A stretch of DNA of 64,000 bases, taken from assembly GCA_021154885.1 (NCBI GenBank), contig JAJKHS010000032.1:135635-199634 (forward strand). Direction: 5' to 3'. Each line of letters begins with the position of its first letter. Within the stretch, counting starts at the first letter, position 1. A program made the position numbers and the translations under genes. The notes beneath the pieces were generated by a model. The model was not told where the DNA came from. It was given only the letters and a program-made list of their open reading frames with translations, and did not search any database. This document shows positions 24,923 through 34,851 of the stretch, piece by piece. The DNA comes from Thermoanaerobaculum sp. Its GTDB lineage: Bacteria; Acidobacteriota; Thermoanaerobaculia; Multivoradales; UBA5704.

Positions 24923-27900
24923 ATGCCCCGTAGTCCTCAGATTGACATCCAAAGCTCCAGGCACCCAAGAGCACCCCGCTGGATCTGGCCCCTCGCCCTC
25001 GCCTGCCTGCTGATCGCCCCCCTCCCCGCCAGGGCGGCCGAGCCTGTTTCGGGCTTGGTCGTCGAGGGTGTGACCCGGTTGTCTGCGGCGGAGGCCGCCG
25101 GCTTTCAGCCCGGCGATCTGCTGGAGCAGTGGGCGTTTCGGCCGCGTGTCCAGATGGCGGGCGGGCCGCGGACGGGGACGCTGAACGATCCCTTCGATCT
25201 GATCGGCCTCTTCCTGGAAATGGCGCCTCGTGGGGAGCTGACCTTCGAAGGCTGGCGCCAGGGCAGGGCTCGTGCGTGGACGTATCACTCGACAGGAAGC
25301 CTCGTGTTCGGCCTCGGGGTTCGGCCGGTGATGGATTTCGACCAATGGGAACGCTATCAGAGAGCTCTTCCGATCGCGTTGGCTGACTCCCCGAGGCTGG
25401 CCGCTTGGTACCACATGCACGATGCACAGATCGCCGGCTCGGCCGGCTGTCCAGAGACGGCGGACAGGGAATGGTCCGAGTCCGAGGAGATCCTGCTGGA
25501 GGCCTCTGATCTTTCAGCCCGAGCCGAGGTCCTGCGGGAGTGGGCCGACCAATTGGAGTTGCGGCAGGAGCCCGATCGCGCGCGGGAGCTTTATGGAGAG
25601 GCTCTGGCGCTGGAGCGACAGCGCGAGGGCGCCGGGTTGTCCGTGGCCTTCGCCCTGGGAATCCTCGCCGACCGCATGGATGGAGAGGGTGACCTCGCGG
25701 AGTCCGAGCGGCTCTGGCTTGAGCGTTTGTCGCTGCTGGAGAAGCTGGTGCCCGAGGGGCTCGAAGTCGCCCGCACCCTGGACATGCTCGGCTACCTGGC
25801 GCTGTGGCGTGGCGACCTCGCCGCTGCAGAAGAACGCCTGAACAGGTCGGAGGCCCTGCAGCGGTCGGTCGCCAACACATTCCAATACGCGAGCACGCTC
25901 ACCAAACTGTCTCTCCTCGCTCAGGCGCTTGGCGACCTGGAGCGCGCCGAAAGGTTGCAGCGTCAGGCGCTCGCGTTGAACGCCCAGTTGGCTCCGGGGT
26001 CGCCGGATCATGGGGGAGCTCTCATGAACCTCTCGGCGACCCTGCTGATGCGTGGCGAGGTGGCGGCGGCCGAAGACCTCTTGCGCCGGAGCGAGGAGCT
26101 GATCGACAAGCCGGGCACGGAGCCCAGAGCTGCTGCCGGCCCCCAGGTGAACCTGGGAGAGATCGCACTGTACCGAGGCGATCTCGCGGCTGCGCAGTCT
26201 TATTTCGCGCTCGCCCTGAGCCGCCTGCGGGAGGGGCCCGAGAGCGTCGAATTGGCCGAGGTCTACGGTAACCTGGCTGAGGTCGCGAGAAAGCAGCAGC
26301 GCTTTGCGGAGGCCCGGGCCTGGGAGAAAAGCTCGCTGGCCATCACCGAGCGCCTTGCGCTAGAACTAGGCGGCTTCGGACGGGCCGGCCGATTGCAGGC
26401 TCTGGCGCGGATTGAGCAAGAGGGCGATGGCGACCTCGCGGCGGCGGAGGCCCTCCTGCGACAGGCGGAAGCCCTCGCGCTCGAGACAGCCCCCGAGGGC
26501 CCGCAAGCCAACTCGATCTTGCGCGATCTTGGCCGGCTGCTGGCCCAGAGAGGCCGGCTGGCGGAGGCCGAAGCCCTGTATCGGAAGATCCTCTCCAGCC
26601 TCGAGCGCCGTGGCTTTACGGGTACGAGCGCCGAAGCCGAGATCCGCAACCTGCTCGGCAAGGCGCAGCGGCGGCGGGGGGATCTCTCGTCGGCCGTGGA
26701 GAGTTTCTGCCAGGCGACGCGGATTCTCGATTCCCAACGGTCACGCCTCGGCGGCAGCCTGGAATCGCGGAATTGGTTCGAGTCGGACACGCAATCGTAC
26801 TCCTTCGACTGCCTCTCGGCGCTGGTGGAGCGGGGACGGTCCGCGGAGGCTTTTCACGCTCTTGAACGGGGCAAGACCCGGGTTTTCCTCCAGCTCCTGG
26901 CAGAACGGGACCTGCGCCTGGAGGGGCTCCCGCCCGACCTGAAAGCCGAGCGGGCGCGCCTGGACGCGGAGTATGACCGCATTCTGTCGCGGCTGTCCCA
27001 ATCAGGTGACGCAGGTGAAATCGCTTCCCTCCAGGCTCGTCTGGAGGAGATCAAGGCCGCCAGGGAGTCGGTCATCGCACGGCTGCGGCGCCAATCTCCC
27101 CGGCTCGCCGCGCTCCAGGCGCCGGCGCCCCTGGACCTGGCGGCGGCGCGCCGCGCCCTCGACCCGGGTACGGTGCTGCTGGCCTACGCCGTCGGCCCCG
27201 AGGGGACGTATCTCTTCGTCGTCACACCCGGCCAGGAGGGCGGCCAGGGCCTGGAGGTGCACCGTCTGTCGCAGGGCAAGCCCGCTCTGGAGAAGGAGAT
27301 CGAGGCCTACCGTCGCCTGCTCACCGATTCCCACAGTGACCTCGCGAAGCTCAACGCGCGAGCCGCGAGGCTCTACGATCTGCTCCTGAGGCCGGCCGAG
27401 ACGAGGCTGGCGCGCGCTCGGCGCATCCTGATCTCGGCCGACGGCCCGCTCCATCTGCTGCCCTGGGCGGCTTTGCGGCGCCGTGATCAGTACCTGGCGC
27501 AGTGGCGGCCGATCCATCTCATCGCCTCCACGACGGTTTACGAGGAGACCCGGCGGGACCGGCGGCCGGTGGGCGATCCCGGTACCTGGCGACTGGTCGC
27601 GTTCGGGGACCCCCGGTATCCAAAGGTTCCCGGCGGAGCCGGCGCAGCCGTCGCGGATAGCGCAGCTCGGTTCACGCTGCGTCGTGGTCTCAAGCTGGAG
27701 CCTCTGCCGGCCACGCGCGACGAGGTCCGGGAGATCGCCCGGCTCTTTCCCGGCGCCGAGGTCTACCTCGGCGACGAGGCGACGGAGGAGCACGCGAAAC
27801 AGGCCGCGCCCCACGCGGACCTCCTCCACTTCGCGACGCATGGCCTGCTCGACGAGCGGTTCCCTCTCGACTCGGCGCTCGCTTTGACCCTTCCCACGCA

Positions 27901-28273
27901 GCTCCAGGAGGGCCAGGACAACGGGCTGCTCCAGGCGTGGGAGATCTTCGAAAACCTGCGCCTCCATGCGCACCTGGTGACCCTATCGGCCTGCGACACC
28001 GCTCTCGGCCGGGAGATGGGCGGCGAGGGGATCCTGGGGCTCACCCGCGCCTTCCAGTTCGCCGGCGCGCGCACGGTCCTCGCCTCGCTCTGGGAGGTCT
28101 CGGACGTCTCGACGGCGAGGCTGATGAAACGTTTTTACACCTATCTCCGCCAAGGCCGGACGAAGGATGAAGCCTTGCGGGCGGCGCAGCTCGACCTGAT
28201 TCGTTCCAGGAACGGCAAGCTCTCGCACCCCTATCACTGGGCGGGGTTCTCCCTCTACGGGGATTGGAGATAG
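24923..28273 (+). CDS. CHAT-domain (caspase-like) TPR protein
   Basis: 1116 residues from ATG 24923 (MPRSPQIDIQSSRHPRAPRW). A Sec signal peptide ends at ARAAEP, placing the protein outside the cytoplasm. Next comes a PDZ-like segment (LSAAEAAGFQPGDLLEQW), then a long array of TPR helices (about 150-640). The C-terminal CHAT domain (about 800-1116) holds the catalytic His in LLHFATHGLLDE (~970) and Cys in TLSACDTALGREMGGEG (~1022), so it looks active. CHAT proteins are caspase/separase-like cysteine peptidases. ATG 24869 is an alternative start. The 3' end overlaps the convergent FecR-like gene by 19 nt. That gene and the CHASE2 kinase are its likely functional partners (inference). Confidence 0.92.
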   Translation: MPRSPQIDIQSSRHPRAPRWIWPLALACLLIAPLPARAAEPVSGLVVEGVTRLSAAEAAGFQPGDLLEQWAFRPRVQMAGGPRTGTLNDPFDLIGLFLEMAPRGELTFEGWRQGRARAWTYHSTGSLVFGLGVRPVMDFDQWERYQRALPIALADSPRLAAWYHMHDAQIAGSAGCPETADREWSESEEILLEASDLSARAEVLREWADQLELRQEPDRARELYGEALALERQREGAGLSVAFALGILADRMDGEGDLAESERLWLERLSLLEKLVPEGLEVARTLDMLGYLALWRGDLAAAEERLNRSEALQRSVANTFQYASTLTKLSLLAQALGDLERAERLQRQALALNAQLAPGSPDHGGALMNLSATLLMRGEVAAAEDLLRRSEELIDKPGTEPRAAAGPQVNLGEIALYRGDLAAAQSYFALALSRLREGPESVELAEVYGNLAEVARKQQRFAEARAWEKSSLAITERLALELGGFGRAGRLQALARIEQEGDGDLAAAEALLRQAEALALETAPEGPQANSILRDLGRLLAQRGRLAEAEALYRKILSSLERRGFTGTSAEAEIRNLLGKAQRRRGDLSSAVESFCQATRILDSQRSRLGGSLESRNWFESDTQSYSFDCLSALVERGRSAEAFHALERGKTRVFLQLLAERDLRLEGLPPDLKAERARLDAEYDRILSRLSQSGDAGEIASLQARLEEIKAARESVIARLRRQSPRLAALQAPAPLDLAAARRALDPGTVLLAYAVGPEGTYLFVVTPGQEGGQGLEVHRLSQGKPALEKEIEAYRRLLTDSHSDLAKLNARAARLYDLLLRPAETRLARARRILISADGPLHLLPWAALRRRDQYLAQWRPIHLIASTTVYEETRRDRRPVGDPGTWRLVAFGDPRYPKVPGGAGAAVADSAARFTLRRGLKLEPLPATRDEVREIARLFPGAEVYLGDEATEEHAKQAAPHADLLHFATHGLLDERFPLDSALALTLPTQLQEGQDNGLLQAWEIFENLRLHAHLVTLSACDTALGREMGGEGILGLTRAFQFAGARTVLASLWEVSDVSTARLMKRFYTYLRQGRTKDEALRAAQLDLIRSRNGKLSHPYHWAGFSLYGDWR

Positions 28274-29079
28274 GCGCCCGCCCGAAGCTCGTCACGCGAT
28301 TCGGCGAGGAGCCCGAGGCTCCGATCCACTTCGGCGAGCAACGCCAGCGAGGTACTGTCTCCCTCTTTCATGAGTGCGTTCCTCAGCGCTTCCCGCGCTT
28401 TGGCGGTCCTTGAAGAAAGGGTGACGAAGTCCGCCTTGCCCTGAGCGACAGGGCCTGCTCGCTCGACGGTGCGGACACTCCAGTCATAGGACGTGCCAGG
28501 CCGTAGAAGCCCCGTCGGGAGAGTCACCGCGGAAGCTGTCGTCTCGGCCTCGAAGATCAATTTCCCCTGACGATCCTGTACTTCGACCCGGTACCTCGCG
28601 CCACCCTCGATAGGCTCGAAGCGGAGGACGGTCGCGCCGGCGAGGGTCGCCGCCCCATGGCCGGGGTAGAGCCCCGCGATCTCCTCGCCACGGATACGGA
28701 CGGCTCCGGCGCGCTCTCCGGGGCGATCCGCCGCCGCGATCGGCGAGAGGCCGGGCACGGGAGGGAACGAAGCGAGAGGGCGGACGGGGCCGTTGCGGGA
28801 GGCGAGGTCCGCCGGCCCGAGCGTCACCCGGGAGCGCCCGCCGAGCTCGTAGCGGCGCCCGTTCGCGAAAGCCAGCGCCAGGTGTGAGCCGGACCCGACC
28901 TCCACGGTCGCACCGGCAGCGAAACGATCGAAGAGGCGCAAGGGCCGGCGTTCCTCGGCATGGACTCTGAGCGTGGCCTCGCCCGCGAGCGAGTAGACGA
29001 GGGCCACGGGTGCTGCGGCCGTGGCCGGCTGAACCGCGACGAGGGCGAGGAGGAGAAAAAGGTGAGATTTCGTGATCAT
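28255..29079 (-). CDS. FecR-like secreted protein
   Basis: 274 residues from ATG 29079 (MITKSHLFLLLALVAVQPAT), with a Sec signal peptide. Residues about 25-100 form a FecR-type domain (VYSLAGEATLRV...LFDRFAAGATVEVGSGSHLALAF...YELGGRSRVTLGP). A fibronectin-like beta domain follows (LRFEPIEGGARYRVEVQDRQ ... GTSYDWSVRTV), and the C-terminus is helical. The ATG overlaps the stop of the upstream CHASE2 kinase (ATGA), so the two are translationally coupled. FecR-like domains sense or relay envelope signals. In this setting it may link the kinase to the CHAT protein (inference). Confidence 0.82.
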   Translation of the reverse strand: MITKSHLFLLLALVAVQPATAAAPVALVYSLAGEATLRVHAEERRPLRLFDRFAAGATVEVGSGSHLALAFANGRRYELGGRSRVTLGPADLASRNGPVRPLASFPPVPGLSPIAAADRPGERAGAVRIRGEEIAGLYPGHGAATLAGATVLRFEPIEGGARYRVEVQDRQGKLIFEAETTASAVTLPTGLLRPGTSYDWSVRTVERAGPVAQGKADFVTLSSRTAKAREALRNALMKEGDSTSLALLAEVDRSLGLLAESRDELRAGAYLQSP

Positions 29080-31160
29080 GACTCTTGTCTCCACGGTGGA
29101 ATCGGAGGGAGGAGGCGCCGGAGGGCCACCGCCAGCACGAGCGCAAGGAGAGCCGGCAGGAGAGGGACCGTCACCGGCAACAGCAGGCCCGTCCTTTGAA
29201 AGACGGGGATCGATAAGCCGGGATACACGAGGAGAGCGACGACGAGGGCGGCGAGGACCGGAAGCGGCCGCCGGGCGAGCAGGAGAGCGGCCGCCGCGAG
29301 GCCGATCCACAAGGCCGCGCCCGCCAGGAAAGGAGCCGCGGGCGCCTCGCGCACCGGCAGGCCGACGGCGATCGTGTCCACCATCAGCGCCTGGAGCACG
29401 AGGCCGGGGACCCTCTCCGCTTCGCCCGAGCGCTGAAAGACGCGGTACACGTCGTCTCCCGCGGCCATGAAGTCGCCGCCCACCAGGACGAGACGGTGGC
29501 GGAAGATCCAGGGCCGCTTCGCCAGCGCCGCGGGGACGTCCCGCCAGGAGATCCGGGCGAAGCCTGACGGGTCGATCCGCCGGTCGATCCAGAAGCTCCT
29601 GGTGCTGGAGGTCGCAGGGATTGAGGAGATCGCCCCCGCCGCCCGCGCCGCCCAGGAGGGACGCTCGCCTCCGGCAACATCCCGAAAGCCGAGGCGCCCG
29701 CGGCGGACCACTCCATCCGCATCCTCGTCCAGGTTGACGAATCCGAAGAGGGAGCCCGTTTTTCCCGGGCCCAGGGCCGCCGCCGTCAGTCCTCCTACAC
29801 TGCCGGTGCCAAGGACGCTCCCGTCCTCAGCGGTCATGTCCGGAGACGAGAAGGCGGCGAGAGTGAGGTCCTCGGAATGGCGGAGGACGAGGTCCGAGAA
29901 ACCCTGCGAGGCGCTCCACGTGTCGGGCAGGAGGAAATCGACGGCCACGCTCCGCGCTCCCGCCGCGAAGATCCGGTTGAGCGTATCGCCGATCTCGTCC
30001 GCCCGGTCGGCGAGCGCAGGGGAGCCGCCGGCGAGGCTGGCTTCGTCGATCGTGACCAGCAGAATCCGGGGATCGGGTGGGCGCGCCGGCGCGGCGCGAA
30101 ACCGCAGGTCGTCGGCCCGGCGCTCGACGGGGGACAGGCCCTGGGAGAGGAGGAGGCCGGCGAGGGGCACGGCCGCCGCGAGGAGGGCGGCGAGGAAGAC
30201 CCGGCGCGGCAGCTCGGCCCGTCGCCATTGAATGCGATCCTCCTGGCCGGCGGCGGCGCGCAGCCGGCGGACGACCTCGCGGGCCGTGGCCGGGCGCCGG
30301 GCGGGATCTTTCGCCAGGGTCTCCTGGAGCGCGCTCCAGACTCCGGCGGAGAGCGCTCCCGGCGCGGGCTCGCCGGCGACGTGCCCGGCCAGGACCTCCC
30401 GCGTCGAGCCCTGGAACGGCGGCCTGCCGGCGAGCATCTCGTAGGCGATGACGCCGAAGGAGTAGACGTCCGCGGCGCGGCCGGCCCGGCCGTGCCGGAT
30501 CACCTCCGGCGCCGCGTAGAGCGGCGTGCCCAGGAGAGCGCCGGTCGCGGTGAGGGGACCGGCCGGCTCATCCTCTTCCTCGGTCTCTTCCTCTCCAGCG
30601 AACCGGTCCACGGCGGCCAGGGGTTGCGGCGGCGCGGAAATCTCCGCCAGGCCGAAGTCCAGCACCTTCACCGTCCGCTCCTCCCCGTCCGTCCCGCACA
30701 GCAGGACGTTGCCGGGCTTGAGGTCGCGGTGGAGGATGCCCTGCGCGTGGGCGGCATCCACGGCGGCGGCGATCGCGTCGAGGATGGGGAGCGCGCGGGC
30801 GAGCGGCAGGGGACCCTGCCGGCAGAGCTCCGCGAGGGGGGCTCCCTCCAGCAGCTCCATCACCAGGTAGGGGGAGCCGGTCCCGGGATCGACTCCGAAG
30901 TCGGTGACCTCCACGACGTGGGGGTGGCGCAGCCGGCCGAGCGCCTCGGCCTCCCACCGGAAGCGGCTCACCGAGAAGGGATCGAGGGCCGGGCCGGGCT
31001 TGAGCAGCTTGACCGCGAAGACCTTCTTCAGCCCGAGATGGGTGGCGCGGTAGACGAGGCCGACGGTCCCCTCTCCGAGGCGTTCGTCGAGGCGGTATTT
31101 TCCGTCGAGGACGCTACTAGGCCGTGGTGTGCTGATGTGGAAGTCTGTCGCTGCCGTCAT
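29076..31160 (-). CDS. Serine/threonine protein kinase with CHASE2 sensor domain
   Basis: 694 residues. The kinase domain spans about 22-285: glycine loop LGEGTVGLVYRA, VAIK-lysine in VFAVKLLKPG, catalytic HRDLKPGN, DFG in VLDFGLAE and APE in LYAAPEVI, so it is predicted active. A membrane helix near 325 leads to a CHASE2 domain outside the membrane (about 345-590; ILLVTIDEASL, GARSVAVDFLLPD). Two or three C-terminal helices follow (about 615-680). CHASE2 senses unknown extracellular cues. ATG 31160 has only a weak ribosome site. It forms an operon with the FecR-like gene and converges on the CHAT gene. Confidence 0.93.
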   Translation of the reverse strand: MTAATDFHISTPRPSSVLDGKYRLDERLGEGTVGLVYRATHLGLKKVFAVKLLKPGPALDPFSVSRFRWEAEALGRLRHPHVVEVTDFGVDPGTGSPYLVMELLEGAPLAELCRQGPLPLARALPILDAIAAAVDAAHAQGILHRDLKPGNVLLCGTDGEERTVKVLDFGLAEISAPPQPLAAVDRFAGEEETEEEDEPAGPLTATGALLGTPLYAAPEVIRHGRAGRAADVYSFGVIAYEMLAGRPPFQGSTREVLAGHVAGEPAPGALSAGVWSALQETLAKDPARRPATAREVVRRLRAAAGQEDRIQWRRAELPRRVFLAALLAAAVPLAGLLLSQGLSPVERRADDLRFRAAPARPPDPRILLVTIDEASLAGGSPALADRADEIGDTLNRIFAAGARSVAVDFLLPDTWSASQGFSDLVLRHSEDLTLAAFSSPDMTAEDGSVLGTGSVGGLTAAALGPGKTGSLFGFVNLDEDADGVVRRGRLGFRDVAGGERPSWAARAAGAISSIPATSSTRSFWIDRRIDPSGFARISWRDVPAALAKRPWIFRHRLVLVGGDFMAAGDDVYRVFQRSGEAERVPGLVLQALMVDTIAVGLPVREAPAAPFLAGAALWIGLAAAALLLARRPLPVLAALVVALLVYPGLSIPVFQRTGLLLPVTVPLLPALLALVLAVALRRLLPPIPPWRQES

Positions 31161-31436
31161 CTCGGGACCCTTCAGCCTCTTCTATTATGTCCAAGAGGCT
31201 CTAAACGTTTCAGGCGCCCTGTTATGGCCCGGCGCTCTGCTAACTACGAGCTGTTTCCAAGGAGACAGCCTATGCGTGGAATCGGTGCGCTGTCCGCCGG
31301 GGCGGCCTCCTCGTTAACGGGGGCGAACGACTCACCCGAGAAATGGACCGGCCGCTCCGCCTGCCATAGAATCCGCAGCCTGAGCTCCCTTGTCTCGGCT
31401 CCTTCCGGACTCAGGGGTTGGAAGGAGCAGGTGGTT
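31161..31436 (+). other. Divergent intergenic region
   Basis: 276 nt between the leftward kinase operon and the rightward helicase operon. It must hold both promoters. I see no sigma-54 match and no clear -35/-10 pair. The helicase ribosome site (GAAGGAGCAGG) is at its right end. Confidence 0.5.
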
Positions 31437-34400
31437 ATGCCGCGTATTTTCGACAATATCGAACGTTCCCTACTGCCCGCATTGCGGGACGGGCTCGCCC
31501 TGTCCGATCGCGCGGACTTCTGCGTCGGCTACTTCAACCTGCGCGGCTGGAAGGCCATCGACGGCCTGGTCGAACGCTGGCCCGGAGGCGAAGGGAGCTG
31601 CTGCCGGCTCCTCGTCGGGATGCAGCGGCTCCCTCAGGATGAGCTGCGGGAGTCTTTGAGTCTCCTGCCTCGGGTCGAAGGCATCGACCTGCAGACCGCC
31701 GTCCGTCTCAAGCGGCGCCTCGCCGAGGAGCTCCGGGAGCAGCTCACCCTGGGCGCGCCAACCGATGAGGACGAGGCGGGCCTGCGGCGTCTGGCCGCAC
31801 AGCTTCGAGCCGGCAAGCTCGTCGTCAAGCTCTTCCTGCGCCACACCCTGCATGCCAAGCTCTACCTCCTGTTCCGTTCCGACCCGATCAACCCGATCGT
31901 CGGCTTCCTCGGCAGCAGCAATCTCACCTTCGCCGGCCTCGCTCAGCAAGGCGAGCTCAACGTCGACGTGCTGGACCACGACGCCTGCGTCAAGCTGGCG
32001 AAGTGGTTCGAGGACCGCTGGAGCGATCGCTACTGCCTCGACATCTCGACCGAGCTGCTCGAAGCGATCGACCAGAGCTGGGCCCGCGAAGAGGCCTATC
32101 CGCCCTATCTCATCTACCTGAAGATGGTCTACCACCTCGCTCGCGAGGCCCGGGCTGGACTGGCCGAGTTCCGCATCCCGAAGGACTTCGGCGGCAAGCT
32201 CCTCGCCTTTCAGACAGCGGCGGTCAAGATCGCCGCTCATCACCTCAACAAGCGCGGAGGGGTGCTCCTGGGCGACGTCGTGGGGCTGGGCAAGACGCTC
32301 ATGGCCACGGCTCTGGCGCGGATCTTCGAGGACGACCACGGGCTCGAAACCCTGATCCTCTGCCCTCGCAATCTGGTTCGCATGTGGGAGGACTACCGCG
32401 ACCAGTACCGGCTGCGCGCCCGCGTGCTGCCCATCACCCGCGTCGCTCAGGAGCTGCCGGACCTGCGCCGCTACCGGCTGGTGCTGATCGACGAGAGCCA
32501 CAACCTGCGCAACCGCGAGGGCAAGCGCTACCGCGCCATCCGCGAGTACATCGAGGAGAACGAGAGCAAGGTCATCCTGCTCTCGGCGACGCCCTACAAC
32601 AAGACCTATCTCGACCTGTCGAGCCAGCTCCGGCTCTTCGTCCCGGAGGACGCCCGGCTCGGCCTCAGGCCCGAGCGGCTGCTGCGTGAGCTCGGAGAGC
32701 CCGAGTTCATCCGCCGTCACCAGTGCAGCCCCGACTCGCTCGCCGCCTTCGAGAAGAGCGAGCATGCGGACGACTGGCGCGAGCTGATGCGCCTCTACCT
32801 CGTCCGTCGCACCCGGACCTTCATTCAGGCGAGCTACGCCGAGACGGATGCCGAGACCGGGCGCCGGTATCTGACGTTCGAGGACGGTACCCGCTCCTAT
32901 TTCCCGGCCCGGGTGCCGCGAACGGTGCGCTTCGCGATCACCGAGGGGAACCCCGACGATCCCTACGCCCGCCTCTTCTCGGACGGAGTGGTGGACGTCA
33001 TCAACTCCCTGTCTCTCCCACGGTACGGGCTCGGCAACTACGTGGCCGCTGCCCGCCGGGAGCCCCCCACCCCGGCGGAGGCCAGGACGCTCGCCAACCT
33101 TTCCCGCGCGGGCCGGCGTCTCATGGGGTTCTGCCGGACCAACCTGTTCAAGCGACTGGAGAGCGGCGGCTGGTCGTTTCTCCAGTCGGTCGAACGCCAC
33201 GTGCTGCGCAACTTCGTTTTTCTCCATGCCATCGAGGCCGGGCTCCCCTTGCCGATCGGTACCCAGGACAGTGCCGCCCTCGATTCTCGCCTCTCCGATA
33301 CCGACCCCGAGCTCGCAGCCCAGGCCGAGCTCTTCGACGGCAATGGGAACGGGAACGGCGAGGGTGCCCCGCCGAGCGATGCCGAAGAGGCAGAGTTGGA
33401 CGGACTGCTGACGGAAGAGGACTTCCGGCGGCGGGCGGGTGAAGTCTACCGCCAGTACGAGACCCGCGAGCGGCGTCGCTTCAAGTGGCTGCGGGCCGAC
33501 CGCTTCGTCGCCGGGCTGGCCACCGACCTCCTCGCCGACAGCCGCCGTCTGCTCTCGGTCCTCCGCGACTGCGGCCCCTGGGACCCGAGGCGAGACCACA
33601 AGCTCGAAGCCCTGGTCCGGATCGTCGCCGAGACCCACCGCGGCGAGAAGGTCCTCCTCTTCTCCCAGTTCGCCGACACCGTGGCCTACCTGGAACGGGA
33701 GCTCCAGGCCCGCGGCCTCGGCGTGGTGGCGGCGGCCACCGGGGCCTCACCCGACCCCACGCTTCTCGCCTGGCGCTTCAGCCCGGAGAGCAACGGCAAA
33801 CGCAAGCAGATCGCGCCCGCGGACGAGATCCGCGTCCTCCTCGCCACCGACGTCCTGAGCGAGGGGCAGAACCTGCAGGACTGCCGGGTGGTGGTCAACT
33901 ACGACCTCCCCTGGGCGATCATCCGGCTCATCCAGCGGGTGGGGCGTATCGACCGGATCGGGCAGCACGCCGAAACCCTGCTCTGCTACTCGTTCCTCCC
34001 GGCCGAAGGGGTCGAGCGGATCATCCGCCTGCGCAGCCGGGTGCGTCAGCGCCTCCGCGAGAACGCCGAGGTGGTGGGGACCGACGAGCGGTTCTTCGAC
34101 GACGACGAGGACGACGGCCTCCTGTTCGACCTCTACAACGAGAAGTCGGGCCTTCTGGACGGCGAGGGGGATAACGAGGTGGACCTCGCCTCTCATGCCT
34201 ACCAACTCTGGCGCAACGCCGTCGAGGCGGATCCGAGCCTCGAAAAGAAGGTGACGGAGTTGCCCGACGTGGTCTACTCGACCCGCTCCCATACGCCGGC
34301 CCACGCCGGCCCCCCCGGCGTCCTCCTCTACCTGCGGACCTCCGACGACAACGACTTCCTCGCCTGGGTGGACGGCGAGGGCCGGAGCGTCACCCAGTCC

Positions 34401-34847
34401 CAGCTCGCCATCCTTGACGCGGCGCAGTGCGAGCCCGGCACGCCGGCACTCCCTCGGCAGGAGGCTCATCACGAGCTGGTCCGCAAAGGAGTCGAGCTGA
34501 TCGCGGAACACAAGCGGAGCGGCGCCGGCGCCCTCGGACGCCCGTCGGGAGCTCGCTTCCGCACCTACGAACGGTTGAAGAACTACGTCCTCTCGGTCAA
34601 GGGCACGCTCTTCGACCTCGCCGAGCTGCACCGGGCGATCAATGAGATCTATCGATTCCCCCTGCGGTCTGCGGCGACGGACCAGATCAACCGCCAGCTC
34701 CGCGCCGGCATCTCCGACGACGACCTCGTCCGCCTCGTGCTCGCACTCCGCGAGGAGGACCGGCTCTGTATCGTCCGGGAGGATGAGCCCGACCCGGAGC
34801 CGCGGATCATCTGTTCGCTCGGGCTCCATCCATCCTCTGCGAGGTGA
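31437..34847 (+). CDS. SNF2/DEAD-type helicase with N-terminal phospholipase-D-like nuclease domain
   Basis: 1136 residues from ATG 31437 (MPRIFDNIERSLLPALRDGL) with GAAGGAGCAGG upstream. Residues about 20-190 form a PLD-like domain with one HxK motif (HTLHAKLYLLF) and GSSNLTFAGL. Helicase domain 1 has GDVVGLGKTLMATAL (~280) and the DESH box (VLIDESHNLRN). Helicase domain 2 has EKVLLFSQFADTVAYLE, DVLSEGQNLQ and the arginine finger QRVGRIDRIGQ. PLD-helicase proteins of this kind usually accompany an N6-adenine methylase in restriction-like systems. The methylase gene follows after 4 nt. The frame is open far upstream, but that stretch is antisense to the kinase gene. Confidence 0.9.
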   Translation: MPRIFDNIERSLLPALRDGLALSDRADFCVGYFNLRGWKAIDGLVERWPGGEGSCCRLLVGMQRLPQDELRESLSLLPRVEGIDLQTAVRLKRRLAEELREQLTLGAPTDEDEAGLRRLAAQLRAGKLVVKLFLRHTLHAKLYLLFRSDPINPIVGFLGSSNLTFAGLAQQGELNVDVLDHDACVKLAKWFEDRWSDRYCLDISTELLEAIDQSWAREEAYPPYLIYLKMVYHLAREARAGLAEFRIPKDFGGKLLAFQTAAVKIAAHHLNKRGGVLLGDVVGLGKTLMATALARIFEDDHGLETLILCPRNLVRMWEDYRDQYRLRARVLPITRVAQELPDLRRYRLVLIDESHNLRNREGKRYRAIREYIEENESKVILLSATPYNKTYLDLSSQLRLFVPEDARLGLRPERLLRELGEPEFIRRHQCSPDSLAAFEKSEHADDWRELMRLYLVRRTRTFIQASYAETDAETGRRYLTFEDGTRSYFPARVPRTVRFAITEGNPDDPYARLFSDGVVDVINSLSLPRYGLGNYVAAARREPPTPAEARTLANLSRAGRRLMGFCRTNLFKRLESGGWSFLQSVERHVLRNFVFLHAIEAGLPLPIGTQDSAALDSRLSDTDPELAAQAELFDGNGNGNGEGAPPSDAEEAELDGLLTEEDFRRRAGEVYRQYETRERRRFKWLRADRFVAGLATDLLADSRRLLSVLRDCGPWDPRRDHKLEALVRIVAETHRGEKVLLFSQFADTVAYLERELQARGLGVVAAATGASPDPTLLAWRFSPESNGKRKQIAPADEIRVLLATDVLSEGQNLQDCRVVVNYDLPWAIIRLIQRVGRIDRIGQHAETLLCYSFLPAEGVERIIRLRSRVRQRLRENAEVVGTDERFFDDDEDDGLLFDLYNEKSGLLDGEGDNEVDLASHAYQLWRNAVEADPSLEKKVTELPDVVYSTRSHTPAHAGPPGVLLYLRTSDDNDFLAWVDGEGRSVTQSQLAILDAAQCEPGTPALPRQEAHHELVRKGVELIAEHKRSGAGALGRPSGARFRTYERLKNYVLSVKGTLFDLAELHRAINEIYRFPLRSAATDQINRQLRAGISDDDLVRLVLALREEDRLCIVREDEPDPEPRIICSLGLHPSSAR

Positions 34848-34851
34848 CTCT

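Noticed and set aside
29877..31436. Open frame making the PLD-helicase about 520 residues longer at its N-terminus
   Set aside because: That stretch is antisense to the well-supported CHASE2 kinase gene; ATG 31437 has a good ribosome site and the PLD domain begins there.
31470..33638. 722-codon minus-strand frame opposite the helicase
   Set aside because: Shadow of a GC-rich coding strand, with no motifs or ribosome site.
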